64,000 bases of DNA, from NCBI RefSeq assembly GCF_013376045.1, contig NZ_JABMJG010000012.1:124001-188000 (forward strand), given 5' to 3'. Positions 25,543-34,703 of this stretch are shown one piece after another. Each line of letters opens with the position of its first letter. Position 1 is the stretch's first letter. A program made the position numbers and the translations under genes. Under the pieces are notes generated by a model. That model did not search any database. It was not told the DNA's origin and worked only from the letters and a program-made list of their open reading frames with translations. Source of the stretch: Variovorax sp. SG517. GTDB lineage: Bacteria > Pseudomonadota > Gammaproteobacteria > Burkholderiales > Burkholderiaceae_C.

Positions 25543-26727
25543 ATGAGCCAAGACGTTCACGTGGTCGGGGTCGGCATGATCCCCTTCACCAAGCCGGGCG
25601 CGAACCAGCCCTATCCCCAGATGGCCGCTCAGGCCACCAACACCGCGCTGAAGGACGCCGGCATCGGCTACGAGCTGGTGCAGCAGGCCTACGTGGGTTA
25701 CGTCTACGGCGACTCCACCGCCGGCCAGCGCGCGCTGTACGAGGTGGGCATGACCGGCATCCCGGTCGTCAACGTCAACAACAACTGCTCGACCGGCTCG
25801 ACCGCGCTCTTCCTCGCGCGCCAGGCCGTGGCTAGCGGCGCGGCCGACTGCGTGCTGGCGCTGGGTTTCGAGCACATGAGCCCCGGCGCGCTCGGCGCGG
25901 TGTTCAACGACCGGCCCAGCCCCTTCGACCACTTCGAGAACATCACCGACGAGTTGGTCGGCAACGAGCAGGTGCCGCTCGCGCTGCGCTACTTCGGCGG
26001 TGCGGGGCTTGCGCACATGCAGCAGTACGGCACGCAGATGTCGACCTTCGCGAAGATCCGCGCCAAGGCCAGCCGCCACGCGGCGAACAACCCCGTGGCG
26101 CTGTTCCGCACCGTCGTCACCGAAGACGAAGTGATGGCCGCGCCCGTCATGTGGCCCGGCGTGATGACGCGGCTCATGGCCTGCCCGCCCACCTGCGGCG
26201 CGGCGGCGGCCATCGTCTGTTCTCCCCGTTTCGCCGAGCGCCATGGCCTGGACCGCAGCGTGCGCATCAAGGCGCAGGCCATGACCACCGACCGCCCCAT
26301 CACCTTCGAGAGCCGCGACATGCGCGAGGTGGTCGGCTTCAGCATGGCGCAGGAAGCCGCGCAGAAGGTGTACGACGCGGCCGGCGTCGGCCCGCAGGAC
26401 GTCGACGTGGTCGAGCTGCACGACTGCTTCGCGCACAACGAACTCATCAGCTACGAGGCGCTGGGCCTGTGCCCGGTGGGCGGTGCGGAGAAGTTCGTGG
26501 TTGATGGCGACAACACCTACGGCGGCAAGGTCGTCACCAATCCGTCGGGCGGGCTGCTGTCGAAGGGGCACCCGCTGGGTGCCACGGGGCTGGCGCAGTG
26601 CACGGAACTGGTCCAGCAGCTTCGCGGCACGGCCGAGAAGCGGCAGGTGCAAGGCGCGCGGCTTGCGCTGCAGCACAACCTGGGGCTGGGCGGCGCCTGC
26701 GTGGTCACGCTCTACGAGCGGGTTTGA
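25543..26727 (+). CDS. SCP2/SCPx-type thiolase (lipid-transfer-associated acetyl-CoA acetyltransferase)
   Basis: This 394-residue thiolase is related to peroxisomal SCPx and to sterol side-chain thiolases such as Ltp2. The acyl-accepting cysteine is C82 in NNNCSTGSTALF. The family segment VDVVELHDCFAHNELISYEALGLC is diagnostic for the SCPx type, and GHPLGATGLAQ plus GGACVVTLY complete the active site. It cleaves 3-ketoacyl-CoA, giving acetyl- or propionyl-CoA. The ribosome site AAGGAG lies ten bases upstream of the ATG. With the two MaoC hydratases downstream, it suggests breakdown of branched or ring-containing acyl chains. No DUF35 partner is seen. Confidence 0.9.
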   Translation: MSQDVHVVGVGMIPFTKPGANQPYPQMAAQATNTALKDAGIGYELVQQAYVGYVYGDSTAGQRALYEVGMTGIPVVNVNNNCSTGSTALFLARQAVASGAADCVLALGFEHMSPGALGAVFNDRPSPFDHFENITDELVGNEQVPLALRYFGGAGLAHMQQYGTQMSTFAKIRAKASRHAANNPVALFRTVVTEDEVMAAPVMWPGVMTRLMACPPTCGAAAAIVCSPRFAERHGLDRSVRIKAQAMTTDRPITFESRDMREVVGFSMAQEAAQKVYDAAGVGPQDVDVVELHDCFAHNELISYEALGLCPVGGAEKFVVDGDNTYGGKVVTNPSGGLLSKGHPLGATGLAQCTELVQQLRGTAEKRQVQGARLALQHNLGLGGACVVTLYERV

Positions 26728-26743
26728 GGGAAAGGGCCGCCAG

Positions 26744-27184
26744 ATGATCGACAGGAAATGGATCGGCCACGAGCTGCCGCCCTCGGTGCTGCCCATCGAG
26801 CGCAGCCGGCTGCAGTTCTTCGCCAAGGCCATCGGCGAGACCGACCCCGTCTACACCGATGCCGCCGCCGCGCGCGATGCCGGCTACCCCGACCTGCCCG
26901 CGCCGCCGACCTTCCTGTTCGCGGCCGAGCTGGACTCGGGCGCGTCGGACCGTCTGCTGGCCGACCTGGGCATTCCGCTGTCGAAGCTGCTGCACGGCGA
27001 GCAGGGCTTCAGCTACCACAAGCCCGCCTGCGTGGGCGACACCGTGACGGTGCGCTCCACCATCACCGACATCTACGACAAGAAGAACGGCGCGCTCGAA
27101 TTCGTCGTCAAGACATCGCGCGCCATCAACCAGCGCGACGAGCTGGTCGCCGAGCTGCGCGCGGTGATCGTCTGCCGCCACTGA
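26744..27184 (+). CDS. MaoC-family hydratase, N-terminal-type subunit (FAS1_DH/HTD2-like)
   Basis: This 146-residue hot-dog fold protein resembles the N-terminal half of MaoC-type enoyl-CoA hydratases. IERSRLQFFAKAIGETDPVY and the late HGEQGFSYHKPACVGDTVTV are typical of MaoC_dehydrat_N sequences, which often lack the full catalytic pair and pair with a second MaoC protein. The next gene is such a partner, and they are 14 bp apart. Together they may form a heteromeric (R)-specific hydratase, as ChsH1-ChsH2 do in sterol side-chain breakdown. The ATG at 26744 is preceded by GAGGGAAAGG. Confidence 0.82.
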   Translation: MIDRKWIGHELPPSVLPIERSRLQFFAKAIGETDPVYTDAAAARDAGYPDLPAPPTFLFAAELDSGASDRLLADLGIPLSKLLHGEQGFSYHKPACVGDTVTVRSTITDIYDKKNGALEFVVKTSRAINQRDELVAELRAVIVCRH

Positions 27185-27198
27185 AGGAACCCGAACCG

Positions 27199-27618
27199 AT
27201 GAATGCACCGACCTACGACGCCGTGAACGTCGGCGACGAGCTGCCCGCGCTGCAGCTGGCGCCCGTGAACCGCACCACGCTCGCGCTGTTCGCGGGCGCC
27301 TCGGGCGACCACAACCCCATCCATATCGACACCGACTTCGCCCGCAGGTCGGGCATGCCCGACGTGTTCGCGCAGGGCATGCTGGGCATGGCCTGGCTGG
27401 GCCGGCTGCTCACGCAGTGGGCGCCGCAGTCGCAGCTGAGGCGCTTCGACGTCCGCTTTCAGGGCATCACGCACCTGGGGCACGCGGTGCGCTGCAGCGG
27501 CCGCGTGATCGAGAAGCTGGAGCACGAAGGCGAGCGCTGCGTGCGCGTGGAGGTGCACAGCGCCAATCAATACGGGCAGACGCGCATCGCCGGCGAGGCG
27601 CTGGTCGCGCTGCGTTGA
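27199..27618 (+). CDS. MaoC-family hydratase, catalytic subunit
   Basis: This 139-residue hot-dog protein carries the R-hydratase motif in LFAGASGDHNPIHIDTDFARRSG, with the catalytic Asp and His in the GDHNPIH core. The sequence VFAQGMLGMAWLGRLL that follows is also typical. It hydrates 2-enoyl-CoA to (R)-3-hydroxyacyl-CoA. The neighbouring MaoC protein, which lacks this motif, is the expected partner. The ATG at 27199 gives a usual N-terminus. The SDR encoded next could oxidise its product. Confidence 0.87.
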   Translation: MNAPTYDAVNVGDELPALQLAPVNRTTLALFAGASGDHNPIHIDTDFARRSGMPDVFAQGMLGMAWLGRLLTQWAPQSQLRRFDVRFQGITHLGHAVRCSGRVIEKLEHEGERCVRVEVHSANQYGQTRIAGEALVALR

Positions 27619-27649
27619 GAACTCACACCAACAAGGAAAGAACTCGGAC

Positions 27650-28480
27650 ATGACACCCAAGCTCGACGGCAAGGTCGCCCTCATCACCGGTTCCGGCCGC
27701 GGCATCGGCCGGGCCATCGCGCTCAAGCTGGCCTCGGAAGGCGCGCGCATCGTCGTCAACGATCTCGACGCGCAGCCGGCGGAAGAGACGGTGCAGGAAA
27801 TCCGTGCGGCCGGCGGCCAGGCGGTGGCATGCGCCGGCAGCGTGGCGGCACCCGATTTCGCCGAGCGCTTCGTCGGCACGGCGGTGAGCGAGTTCAAGGG
27901 GCTCGACATCATCGTCAACAACGCCGGCTACACCTGGGACAGCGTGGTGCAGAAGATGACCGACGAGCAGTGGTACGCCATGATCGACGTGCACCTGACC
28001 GCGCCGTTCCGCATCCTGCGCGCGGCGCAGCCGGTGATCCGCGCGCTGTCGAAGGCCGAGACCGAGGCGGGCCGGCGCGTGGTGCGCAAGGTGGTCAACA
28101 TCTCGTCGGTGGCGGGGCTCTTCGGCAACGCGGGGCAGGCGAACTACGCGGCGGGCAAGGCGGGCATCGTCGGCCTCACGCAGACGCTGGCCAAGGAGTG
28201 GGGCCGCATGAACGTGACGGTCAACTGCGTGGCCTTCGGCTTCATCCAGACGCGGCTCACCGCGAGCACCGCCGAGGCGTCCACCGCGAACATCGAGGGC
28301 CGCGAGATCAAGGTCGGCATCAACCCGGGGCTGCTGGCGATGATGGAGCAGTCGATTCCACTGGGACGCGGCGGCACGCCCGAGGAGGCGGCTGGCGCCG
28401 TGTACCTGCTGTGCGCGCCCGAGTCGGACTACGTGAGCGGCCAGACGCTGATGTGCAGCGGCGGCCTGACGGGCATCTGA
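27650..28480 (+). CDS. Short-chain dehydrogenase/reductase, probable 3-hydroxyacyl-CoA dehydrogenase
   Basis: This 276-residue classical SDR has cofactor motif TGSGRGIGRAIAL (about 14-26), NNAG near 87-90, and the catalytic set with Y and K in NYAAGKAGIVGL, preceded by the serines of VNISSVAGLFG. The acidic residue D after the second strand (VNDLDAQ) favours NAD over NADP. It has the length of FabG-type enzymes with a modest C-terminal extension. In this operon it most likely oxidises the (R)-3-hydroxyacyl-CoA made by the MaoC pair. The ribosome site AAGGAAAG precedes the ATG. Confidence 0.88.
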   Translation: MTPKLDGKVALITGSGRGIGRAIALKLASEGARIVVNDLDAQPAEETVQEIRAAGGQAVACAGSVAAPDFAERFVGTAVSEFKGLDIIVNNAGYTWDSVVQKMTDEQWYAMIDVHLTAPFRILRAAQPVIRALSKAETEAGRRVVRKVVNISSVAGLFGNAGQANYAAGKAGIVGLTQTLAKEWGRMNVTVNCVAFGFIQTRLTASTAEASTANIEGREIKVGINPGLLAMMEQSIPLGRGGTPEEAAGAVYLLCAPESDYVSGQTLMCSGGLTGI

Positions 28481-28482
28481 GC

Positions 28483-29271
28483 ATGGAAACCGCCGAAGGC
28501 ATCGCCTGGGGCGTGGAGGAGGGCATCGGCCGCATCGTGCTGAAGCGGCCGGAGCGCGCCAACGCGATCGGGGTTCGCAGCGGCCACGCGCTGGTGCGGG
28601 CCATCGACGACGTGCTGGCGGGCAAGCCGCGCGTCATCCTGCTGACCGGAGAAGGCCGTGTGTTCTGCGCCGGCGGCGACATCGACGAGTTCATGGCGGC
28701 CGGCGAAGCGCTGCCGGCGCTGGTCGATGAGATCCTGGACCGTTTGCACCCTGCGCTGCTGCGACTGTCGAACAACCCCGCGCCCCTGGTCGTCGCGGTG
28801 AACGGATCCGTCGGCGGCGCAGGCGTGGGGCTGGCGCTGTGCGGCGACTTCGTGCTCGCCGCCGAATCGATGAAGCTGCGGACGGGCTATGCGGCCATCG
28901 GGCTCTCGCCGGATGCGGGTGCCTCGTACTTCCTCGCGCGCCGCGTGGGGCCGGTGCGCGCGCAGCAGCTGCTGATGCTCAGCGATGCCATCGACAGCCA
29001 GCGCTGCCTTGCGTGGGGTGCGGTCGATGCGCTGCACCCGGACGATGAACTCGCAGCCGCCGCCGAAGCGTTGGTGGCTCGGCTCGCGCATGGTGCGAGC
29101 GCATCCTTCGCCGGCATCAAGGAGCTCTGCGCCGGCGCGCCCGGCCGGCCCTTCGAGCAGCACCTGGCGCTGGAACACAGGCTGCTGCGCGAGCGTGCGG
29201 GCAGCGCCGATGCGCGGGAGGGCGTGGCTGCCTTCGTGGAAAAGCGCGCGCCCAGGTTCAAGGGAGCCTGA
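28483..29271 (+). CDS. Enoyl-CoA hydratase/isomerase family protein
   Basis: This 262-residue crotonase-fold protein has the oxyanion-hole segments VFCAGGDIDEFM and VAVNGSVGGAGVGLALCGDFV, with the A-D segment SPDAGASYFLARRVG. The usual catalytic Glu of the first site appears replaced near SVGGAG, and the second, near PDAG, has D rather than E, so isomerase or other crotonase chemistry is possible. It begins two bases after the SDR stop. It is the last gene of the operon. An adjacent, convergent DUF2167 gene ends 12 bp further on. Confidence 0.82.
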   Translation: METAEGIAWGVEEGIGRIVLKRPERANAIGVRSGHALVRAIDDVLAGKPRVILLTGEGRVFCAGGDIDEFMAAGEALPALVDEILDRLHPALLRLSNNPAPLVVAVNGSVGGAGVGLALCGDFVLAAESMKLRTGYAAIGLSPDAGASYFLARRVGPVRAQQLLMLSDAIDSQRCLAWGAVDALHPDDELAAAAEALVARLAHGASASFAGIKELCAGAPGRPFEQHLALEHRLLRERAGSADAREGVAAFVEKRAPRFKGA

Positions 29272-29283
29272 ACGCCACGGCCG

Positions 29284-30216
29284 TCAGCCGTTGCGCTTGA
29301 ACAGCTTCGCGATGCCCCAGAGCGCCGCGCCGCCTGCCACCACGGCCACCTTCGCGAACTTGGCCAGGAAGGCCGCGACGATCGCGAACAGGCCCAGCTT
29401 CTTCACCGCCGCGCCGGCCACCAGCGCGGCCAGGCCATAGGCGGCGACCTTGTCGGTGGACGAGTTGAAGTCGGCGTACTTCTTTCCGTCGTCGTACTGG
29501 ATCGCGCCGAGCAGCTTGCTCGCGTCGGGCTTGAACTTGTCCAGGTCCTTCGCGTTGGTGATGAGGTTCAGGCTCAGGTAGCCCTCGCGGCCCAGCGCGT
29601 AGGTGTTGTAGTTGACGCCCTGGTTGCCGTCGGTGCTGCCTTTGCGCTGCGACAGCGCCGACCACACGAGGCGGTGCGAGGAGGCGTCGTACTGCGGCTT
29701 CTGCGCCCAGCCCGTCACCTCGATCGAAGGAATGCCGCGCTTGGAGCGTTCCTCGTTGGCGGCCTCGGTGCCTTCCTTCAGGCTCTTGAGCAGGTCGTCG
29801 GCGTTCCAGTCCTTGGCGTCGTCGTCCTTGATGTAGCCCTCTTTCACGAACTTCACCACCGCCATCCAGTCGGCATCGTCGGCGGGGAAGATCGCGCCGA
29901 CGAAGGTGTCGTCGGTGCGGTTGCCCATGCTGCGCATGAGCTGCGCGGCGGCGGGCGTCGGCACCCACACGTAGCCGGCGGGCAGGTGGAGGTGGGCCTG
30001 GTCGCGCAGCGTGATGTCGACGGGGCCGACCTTCTGCACGGCCTTGGCGGCCTTGAACGCGGCATCCTGTTCGGCCTCGAGCGAACTGGCGGTCGAGGCT
30101 TGAGTTGATGGAGTGGACGGGGTGGTGGTCGGCGATGCGGCTTGGCTGGTTTGCGCCACGAAAGCGGCGCACGCGAGCAGCACACCGGCCGTCAGGCGGG
30201 CGGTTTGAATACGCAA
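29284..30216 (-). CDS. DUF2167 domain membrane-anchored protein
   Basis: This 310-residue protein begins with a TTG codon at 30216 (first residues MRIQTARLTA), preceded by the strong ribosome site AGGAGAG. Residues 1-26 are a signal peptide ending in TSQAA. The core has LPAGYVWVPTPAAAQLMRSM, the FPADDADWMAVVKF region and the RLVWSALSQRKG segment typical of DUF2167. Hydrophobic segments near 255-275 and 280-300 anchor the C-terminus. The family's role is unknown, and its members sit in envelopes of proteobacteria. The gene lies 53 bp downstream of the dioxygenase gene. Confidence 0.85.
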   Translation of the reverse strand: MRIQTARLTAGVLLACAAFVAQTSQAASPTTTPSTPSTQASTASSLEAEQDAAFKAAKAVQKVGPVDITLRDQAHLHLPAGYVWVPTPAAAQLMRSMGNRTDDTFVGAIFPADDADWMAVVKFVKEGYIKDDDAKDWNADDLLKSLKEGTEAANEERSKRGIPSIEVTGWAQKPQYDASSHRLVWSALSQRKGSTDGNQGVNYNTYALGREGYLSLNLITNAKDLDKFKPDASKLLGAIQYDDGKKYADFNSSTDKVAAYGLAALVAGAAVKKLGLFAIVAAFLAKFAKVAVVAGGAALWGIAKLFKRNG

Positions 30217-30269
30217 GTTCTCTCTCCTCGGTTGTTATCAGTCTGGTGAGCCCGGGGAGTTTAAAGAAC

Positions 30270-30956
30270 TCAGGTTTCGCTCCACTTCCTCAGAAGGTTG
30301 TGATACGTGCCCGTGAGCGTGCGGCGCGCCGATTCGTCGGCGCCGCTCTGGTTGAGGCGCTGGATCGCGTTGTCCATGTCGAACAGGAGCGCGCGGTCGC
30401 CGGCGTCGCGCACGAGGCTCTGCACCCAGAAGAAGCATGCGAGCCGCACGCCGCGCGTGATGGGCGTGACCTGATGCAGGCTGGTGGCGGGGTAGAGCAC
30501 CATGTCGCCGGCCGAGAGCTTCACCGTCTGCATGCCGTGCGTGTCTTCCATCTGCAGCTCGCCGCCGTCGTAGCTGTCGGCCTCCGACAGGAAGATGGTG
30601 GCCGAGAGATCGGTGCGCAGCTTGCGGCCGGTGCGCGGGTCGATGCGCACGCCGCCGTCCACGTGCAGGCCGAAGCGCATGCCCTCGCCGTAGCGGTTGA
30701 ACATCGGCGGGTACAGCAGGTTGGGCAGCGCGGCGCTGATGAAGGTGGGGTGGCGCTCCAGCGCGCTCGCCACGATGGACTGGCATTCGAACGCGACCTG
30801 CGAGCCTTCGTCGATCTGCTGGTTGAGCTTGACCGGCGCGCCCTGGTGGCCCGCGGTGACGCGGCCGTCGACCCATGCGTCGCCCGCGGCTTCCAGGCGC
30901 GAGCGGATTGCCGCGAGCGCCTCGCGGTCGAGGATGCCGGGAATGCAGACCAGCAT
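30270..30956 (-). CDS. Fe(II)/2-oxoglutarate-dependent dioxygenase, PiuC/PKHD type
   Basis: This 228-residue PKHD-type hydroxylase has the facial triad H98-x-D100 in FGLHVDGG and H161 in LHQVTPITRG, plus the 2-oxoglutarate arginine R171. PiuC proteins are repeatedly linked to iron uptake by catecholate or other siderophores. The gene starts 25 bp after the TonB-dependent receptor stop, in the same direction, fitting co-transcription under iron limitation. The ATG at 30956 (MLVCIPGIL) is chosen for its usual N-terminus. A longer in-frame reading from 31016 would overlap the receptor gene. Its substrate is not known. Confidence 0.88.
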   Translation of the reverse strand: MLVCIPGILDREALAAIRSRLEAAGDAWVDGRVTAGHQGAPVKLNQQIDEGSQVAFECQSIVASALERHPTFISAALPNLLYPPMFNRYGEGMRFGLHVDGGVRIDPRTGRKLRTDLSATIFLSEADSYDGGELQMEDTHGMQTVKLSAGDMVLYPATSLHQVTPITRGVRLACFFWVQSLVRDAGDRALLFDMDNAIQRLNQSGADESARRTLTGTYHNLLRKWSET

Positions 30957-30981
30957 GTTGTGTCGAGTGCTCCTCTGAAGC

Positions 30982-33282
30982 TCAGAGCCGGTAGGTGAAC
31001 GACAGCGTGGCGGCACGGCCCGAGCCCGGCACCGCGCGGCCGCCGTCCGAGGGGATCAGCGCGTCGTAGTAGCGCCGGTTGGCCAGGTTGAACAGGTTCA
31101 GCCGGATGTCGTACTTCGGCTGATGGTAAGCGAGCATCGCGTCCAGCCGCACATAGCCGCCGACCTGCACTAGGTCCGTGTTGTTGGCGAATCGCTTCGC
31201 GCTGTAGGTGGTGCCGCCGCCGATCTCCCACTCGGGTGTGATCGCGTAGGTCGCCCACAGGCTGGCCGCGTCCTTCGGCGTGTTGGCGGGCACCTTGCCG
31301 AGCGTGCCGGGAGCGATGCCGTCGACGATGGTCGCGTCCAGGTGCGTGTAGGCGCCGAACAGCTGCAGCTTGTCGGTGACACGGCCTGCGACGCCTGCGC
31401 GCGCGCCGTTCACGCGCACGGTGCCGGTCGCGCTGTAGGTGCCGTCGCTGTTCTGCGAGCGCGCATTCGTCTGCGTGATCTGGAAGGCCGCGGCGGTCAG
31501 CGAGAGGTTGCCGTCGTTGAAGTCCCACTTGCCGCCGAGCTCGTAGGCCTTGTTCTTCTGCGGCGGCAGCGGCTGCGTGGCGCCGGTGGTGGCCACGAGC
31601 TGCTCGAGCGGGGGGGTGAACGAGGTGCTGTACGACACGTAGTACGACTGCTCTGGCGTTGGCTGCCAGATCGCGCCGGCGCGCACGCTGGTGAAGTCGA
31701 CCGTCTGGCTCTCGGTGGCGAGCGTGGTCGCGGTCGGGACGGTGTTGTAGATGCGTGCGCTGTAGTGGTCCTGCCGCACGCCGGCCACCAGTTTCCACTG
31801 CGGGGTCAGCTCGATGGTGTCGTTCACATAGCCGGCCACGGTGGTCGCGTGCGCGGTGGCCAGGTTGCCGGGCAGCGAAGGCGCCGTGGCTGGCGTGTCG
31901 CCCTGGTAGGGCGCGAGCAGCGGCGAGCATGTCGCGTAGCCGCTGGTGCCGCCGGCCGGGTTCAGCGCCACGCCCGCGCAGCTGCCGTTGCGGTAGTAGG
32001 CCTGGTTGGCGTAGGTGTCGTGGCCCAGTTCCAGGCCTGCGAGCAGCGTGTGCTTGACGGAGCCGGTGGCGAACTTCGTGTTGAACTCGGTCAGGTTGAA
32101 CAGCGACTTGTCGCGGATCCTGCGGTCATGGCTCTGCTGGCGCACCCAGAGGCTGCTCAGCGGCAGCGTCGAGAACGCGGCCCCCGGCGCGGCCGTGGTG
32201 CCGGTGGAAAACGGCGTGAACACGCCCTTGGCCGACAGCGTGCCGATGCTCTGCGGCGCGGTCTCGCGCGCATCGGTGGTCACATCGTTGTATTGCGTCT
32301 GGTTGCGGATCGAGGTGTCGGGCGTGAGCTTGTGCTGCACCACCGCGCTGAAGGCCTGGATGTCGGAGATCGTGCGGTCGTCGCTGAAGCCGTAGGCCGT
32401 GTCGCGGTCGACCTTTGCCGGACGGCCGTTCAGCGGTGGCAGGCCGTAGTCGGGCTGGTCGCGGTTGTGTTGCACCAGCGCCGAGAGCGTGACCTGCGTG
32501 GGCGTGTTGATGCCGAACTTCAGCGAGGCGTCGAGGCCGAAGTCCTTCAGCTTCGTCTGCTCGCGCGTGCTGGCGTCGCCCTGCTGGCCCATGGCCGCGA
32601 TGCGGAAGGCCGAGGTGTCGGACATCGGGCGGTTGACGTCGATGGTCGAGCGCACGAGGCCGGTGGTGCTCGCCGACACCGACACTTCGCCCGCGGGCGT
32701 GAGCGAAGGCTTCTTCGTGACCTGGTTGATCACGCCGCCGGTGGAGCCGCGCCCGAACAGCATCGAAGACGGGCCCATCAGCACCTCGACCGATTCGAGC
32801 GCGAAGGTGTCGCGGTAGTACTGCGCGCGGTCGCGGGCGCCGTCGAGGTAGATATCGGTGCGCGCCGAGAAGCCGTTGAGGTTGATGTTGGTGCCGATTT
32901 GCCCGCCCTCGGCACCGCCGATCGTCAGGCCCGGCACGTTGCGCAACGCACTCGCCAGCGAGGTCGCACCCTGCGACTGCATCACCGCCTGGTTGATCAC
33001 CGTGATGGACTGCGGCGCATCGCGCAGGTCGGCCGGCAGGCGGCTCAGCGACGAGGCGTTGGCGCCGAAGCTGTCCTTGTCCTGCGTGCCCTGGACCTGG
33101 ACTTCGCGCAGCGTGCCTGGGACGGAGGTACCCGGGGCCGGGGAGGGCCGGGCAGCTTGTTCCTGTTGTGGCTGCTGCGGTTGTTGCTGGGCGAAGGCGG
33201 CGGGAAGGGGAGCGGCGCACAGGCCGATCAGGGCAAGTGCGACCGGCGTGCGGCGACGCGAGGGAAGGGAGGTGCTGGTCAT
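30982..33282 (-). CDS. TonB-dependent siderophore receptor
   Basis: This 766-residue outer-membrane receptor imports ferric siderophores with energy from TonB-ExbBD. It has a signal peptide (about 1-32, ending AAFAQ) and a Gln/Pro-rich stretch after it. The plug domain contains PADLRDAPQSITVINQAVM, the segment LNGFSARTDIYLDGARDR and MGPSSMLFGRGSTGGVIN, followed by the 22-strand barrel. The ATG at 33282 gives the correct signal peptide. Further upstream in-frame codons encode no signal peptide. It is followed closely by the PiuC-type dioxygenase gene. The siderophore cannot be named from sequence. Confidence 0.93.
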   Translation of the reverse strand: MTSTSLPSRRRTPVALALIGLCAAPLPAAFAQQQPQQPQQEQAARPSPAPGTSVPGTLREVQVQGTQDKDSFGANASSLSRLPADLRDAPQSITVINQAVMQSQGATSLASALRNVPGLTIGGAEGGQIGTNINLNGFSARTDIYLDGARDRAQYYRDTFALESVEVLMGPSSMLFGRGSTGGVINQVTKKPSLTPAGEVSVSASTTGLVRSTIDVNRPMSDTSAFRIAAMGQQGDASTREQTKLKDFGLDASLKFGINTPTQVTLSALVQHNRDQPDYGLPPLNGRPAKVDRDTAYGFSDDRTISDIQAFSAVVQHKLTPDTSIRNQTQYNDVTTDARETAPQSIGTLSAKGVFTPFSTGTTAAPGAAFSTLPLSSLWVRQQSHDRRIRDKSLFNLTEFNTKFATGSVKHTLLAGLELGHDTYANQAYYRNGSCAGVALNPAGGTSGYATCSPLLAPYQGDTPATAPSLPGNLATAHATTVAGYVNDTIELTPQWKLVAGVRQDHYSARIYNTVPTATTLATESQTVDFTSVRAGAIWQPTPEQSYYVSYSTSFTPPLEQLVATTGATQPLPPQKNKAYELGGKWDFNDGNLSLTAAAFQITQTNARSQNSDGTYSATGTVRVNGARAGVAGRVTDKLQLFGAYTHLDATIVDGIAPGTLGKVPANTPKDAASLWATYAITPEWEIGGGTTYSAKRFANNTDLVQVGGYVRLDAMLAYHQPKYDIRLNLFNLANRRYYDALIPSDGGRAVPGSGRAATLSFTYRL

Positions 33283-33572
33283 CGTGGAATCTCGGAAGGT
33301 GCAGGCAAAAGCGCACCGGCCGGGATTCTGACTGCGAATGACTCTCGTTTGTGGCTTGCGTCTGCGCGGTGTCTGGCCGAGGAGACAGCTTGCCGTCTTT
33401 ACCTTGTAGGTCAGGTGGAAGACAGGTTTTGGAGTGGTTGCAACGCGCATGGAGAACCGATCGACCTGCGACTTCGGTCGCGCAAAGCCGTTGTGGATGC
33501 CTCGTATCTGTGCCACCTTGTAACGGCGCTGCGGCACACTGTCGGCCGACGTTCCGCAAACAGCTTTCTTCG
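33283..33572. other. Divergent intergenic region between the siderophore receptor and the MoxR operon
   Basis: This 290-bp gap has no plausible gene. A weak Fur-box-like sequence occurs at 33333-33350 (TGCGAATGACTCTCGTTT) but its match to the consensus is poor. I found no clear promoter for the MoxR operon. A poorly conserved ribosome site precedes its ATG. Confidence 0.4.
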
Positions 33573-34703
33573 ATGACGACGACCACTACTTCGCTCCAGA
33601 CTTCCGCCGAAAACGTGCGCCAGGCGATCCGCGCAGCCACCACGGGGCTCATCGGCCGTGAGCAGCTGGCGGAGCTGATCGTCCTTTCCGCCGTGGCCCA
33701 GGAGCACCTGCTGGTGGTCGGGCCGCCCGGCACTGCGAAAAGTGCTGTGGTGCGGCGGGTGGCGCAGAGCCTGGGTGGCCGGTACTTCGAGTACCTGTTG
33801 GGGCGCTTTACCGAGCCGTCCGAGCTTTTCGGTCCGGTGGACCTGAACAAGCTGCGCGCCGGCACGGTCGAGACCGACGTGAGCGGCATGCTGCCCGAGG
33901 CCGACGTGGCCTTCCTCGACGAGGTGTTTCTGGGCTCGACCGCCATTCTCAACACGCTCCTCGGGGTGCTCAACGAGCGCCGGTTCCGGCGCGGCCACAC
34001 CCAGCTGCATTGCCCGTTGCGCGTCTGCGTGGGTGCGGCCAACGCGTTGCCCGACGACGAAGGCCTGGCGGCATTCGGAGACCGTTTTCTGCTGCACGTG
34101 TTCATCGAGCCGTTGCCCGATCACCAGCTAGAAGCCATGCTGAGCGGTGGCTGGCAATCGGACCATGCGCCGGTGGCCGCTGGCAGTGCGCTGGCCGATC
34201 TCGACGTGCTCTGCCGGCAGCTCAGGCAGGTTGACCTCGGCGGCGTGCAGCCTGCCTTGGCCAATGCCATCCGCAAGCTGCGGCAGGCCGGCGTGCAGTT
34301 GTCGGACCGGCGCATCGTCAAGTCGCAGCGGCTGCTGGCTGCCGCCGCCGTCCTGGCCGGCCGGCTTCACACGACGGAGGCCGATCTCTGGCCCCTGCTT
34401 TACGTGCTTCCTACGCAGGAGGCTCAGCAGAGCGCTCGCGACGTGCTGCGCGATGCTTTCGCCAACGCCATGCACCCCCATCTGTTGAGCGCGGTGGAAG
34501 AGGCAACCTTGCAGCCGCTGTCGCGAGCCGTGCGGTTGGCCGAAACCGCGCGCGCCTGCCTGGATGCCGAACCTGGGGTGGCACGCTCGCAAGCCGAAAG
34601 CGTGCTGCGCGAGATCGACGCCAATTTCAGCAGCGAACTGCTGCCGGAGTCCCTGACCGCGCTGCGCGCCCAACTCGTCGACCGCCTGGCCACCGCCGCA
34701 TGA
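33573..34703 (+). CDS. MoxR-type AAA+ ATPase of a ternary vWA/beta-propeller system
   Basis: This 376-residue AAA+ protein has Walker A GPPGTAKS (50-57), Walker B VAFLDEV (112-118), the MoxR segment RFTEPSELFGPVDLNKLRAG, and a sensor-1-like GAANALPDD. A helical lid and C-terminal helices follow from about 250. It matches RavA/MoxR-like chaperone ATPases, which remodel partner proteins with a vWA domain. Here the partner is likely the vWA-like protein two genes downstream. The ATG at 33573 was chosen to begin the conserved core. The next gene overlaps its stop by four bases. Confidence 0.88.
   Translation: MTTTTTSLQTSAENVRQAIRAATTGLIGREQLAELIVLSAVAQEHLLVVGPPGTAKSAVVRRVAQSLGGRYFEYLLGRFTEPSELFGPVDLNKLRAGTVETDVSGMLPEADVAFLDEVFLGSTAILNTLLGVLNERRFRRGHTQLHCPLRVCVGAANALPDDEGLAAFGDRFLLHVFIEPLPDHQLEAMLSGGWQSDHAPVAAGSALADLDVLCRQLRQVDLGGVQPALANAIRKLRQAGVQLSDRRIVKSQRLLAAAAVLAGRLHTTEADLWPLLYVLPTQEAQQSARDVLRDAFANAMHPHLLSAVEEATLQPLSRAVRLAETARACLDAEPGVARSQAESVLREIDANFSSELLPESLTALRAQLVDRLATAA

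Noticed and set aside
33333..33350. Fur-box-like site upstream of the siderophore receptor
   Set aside because: Iron control is likely for this operon, but the sequence TGCGAATGACTCTCGTTT matches the GATAAT-repeat consensus poorly, so I do not annotate it as a Fur box.
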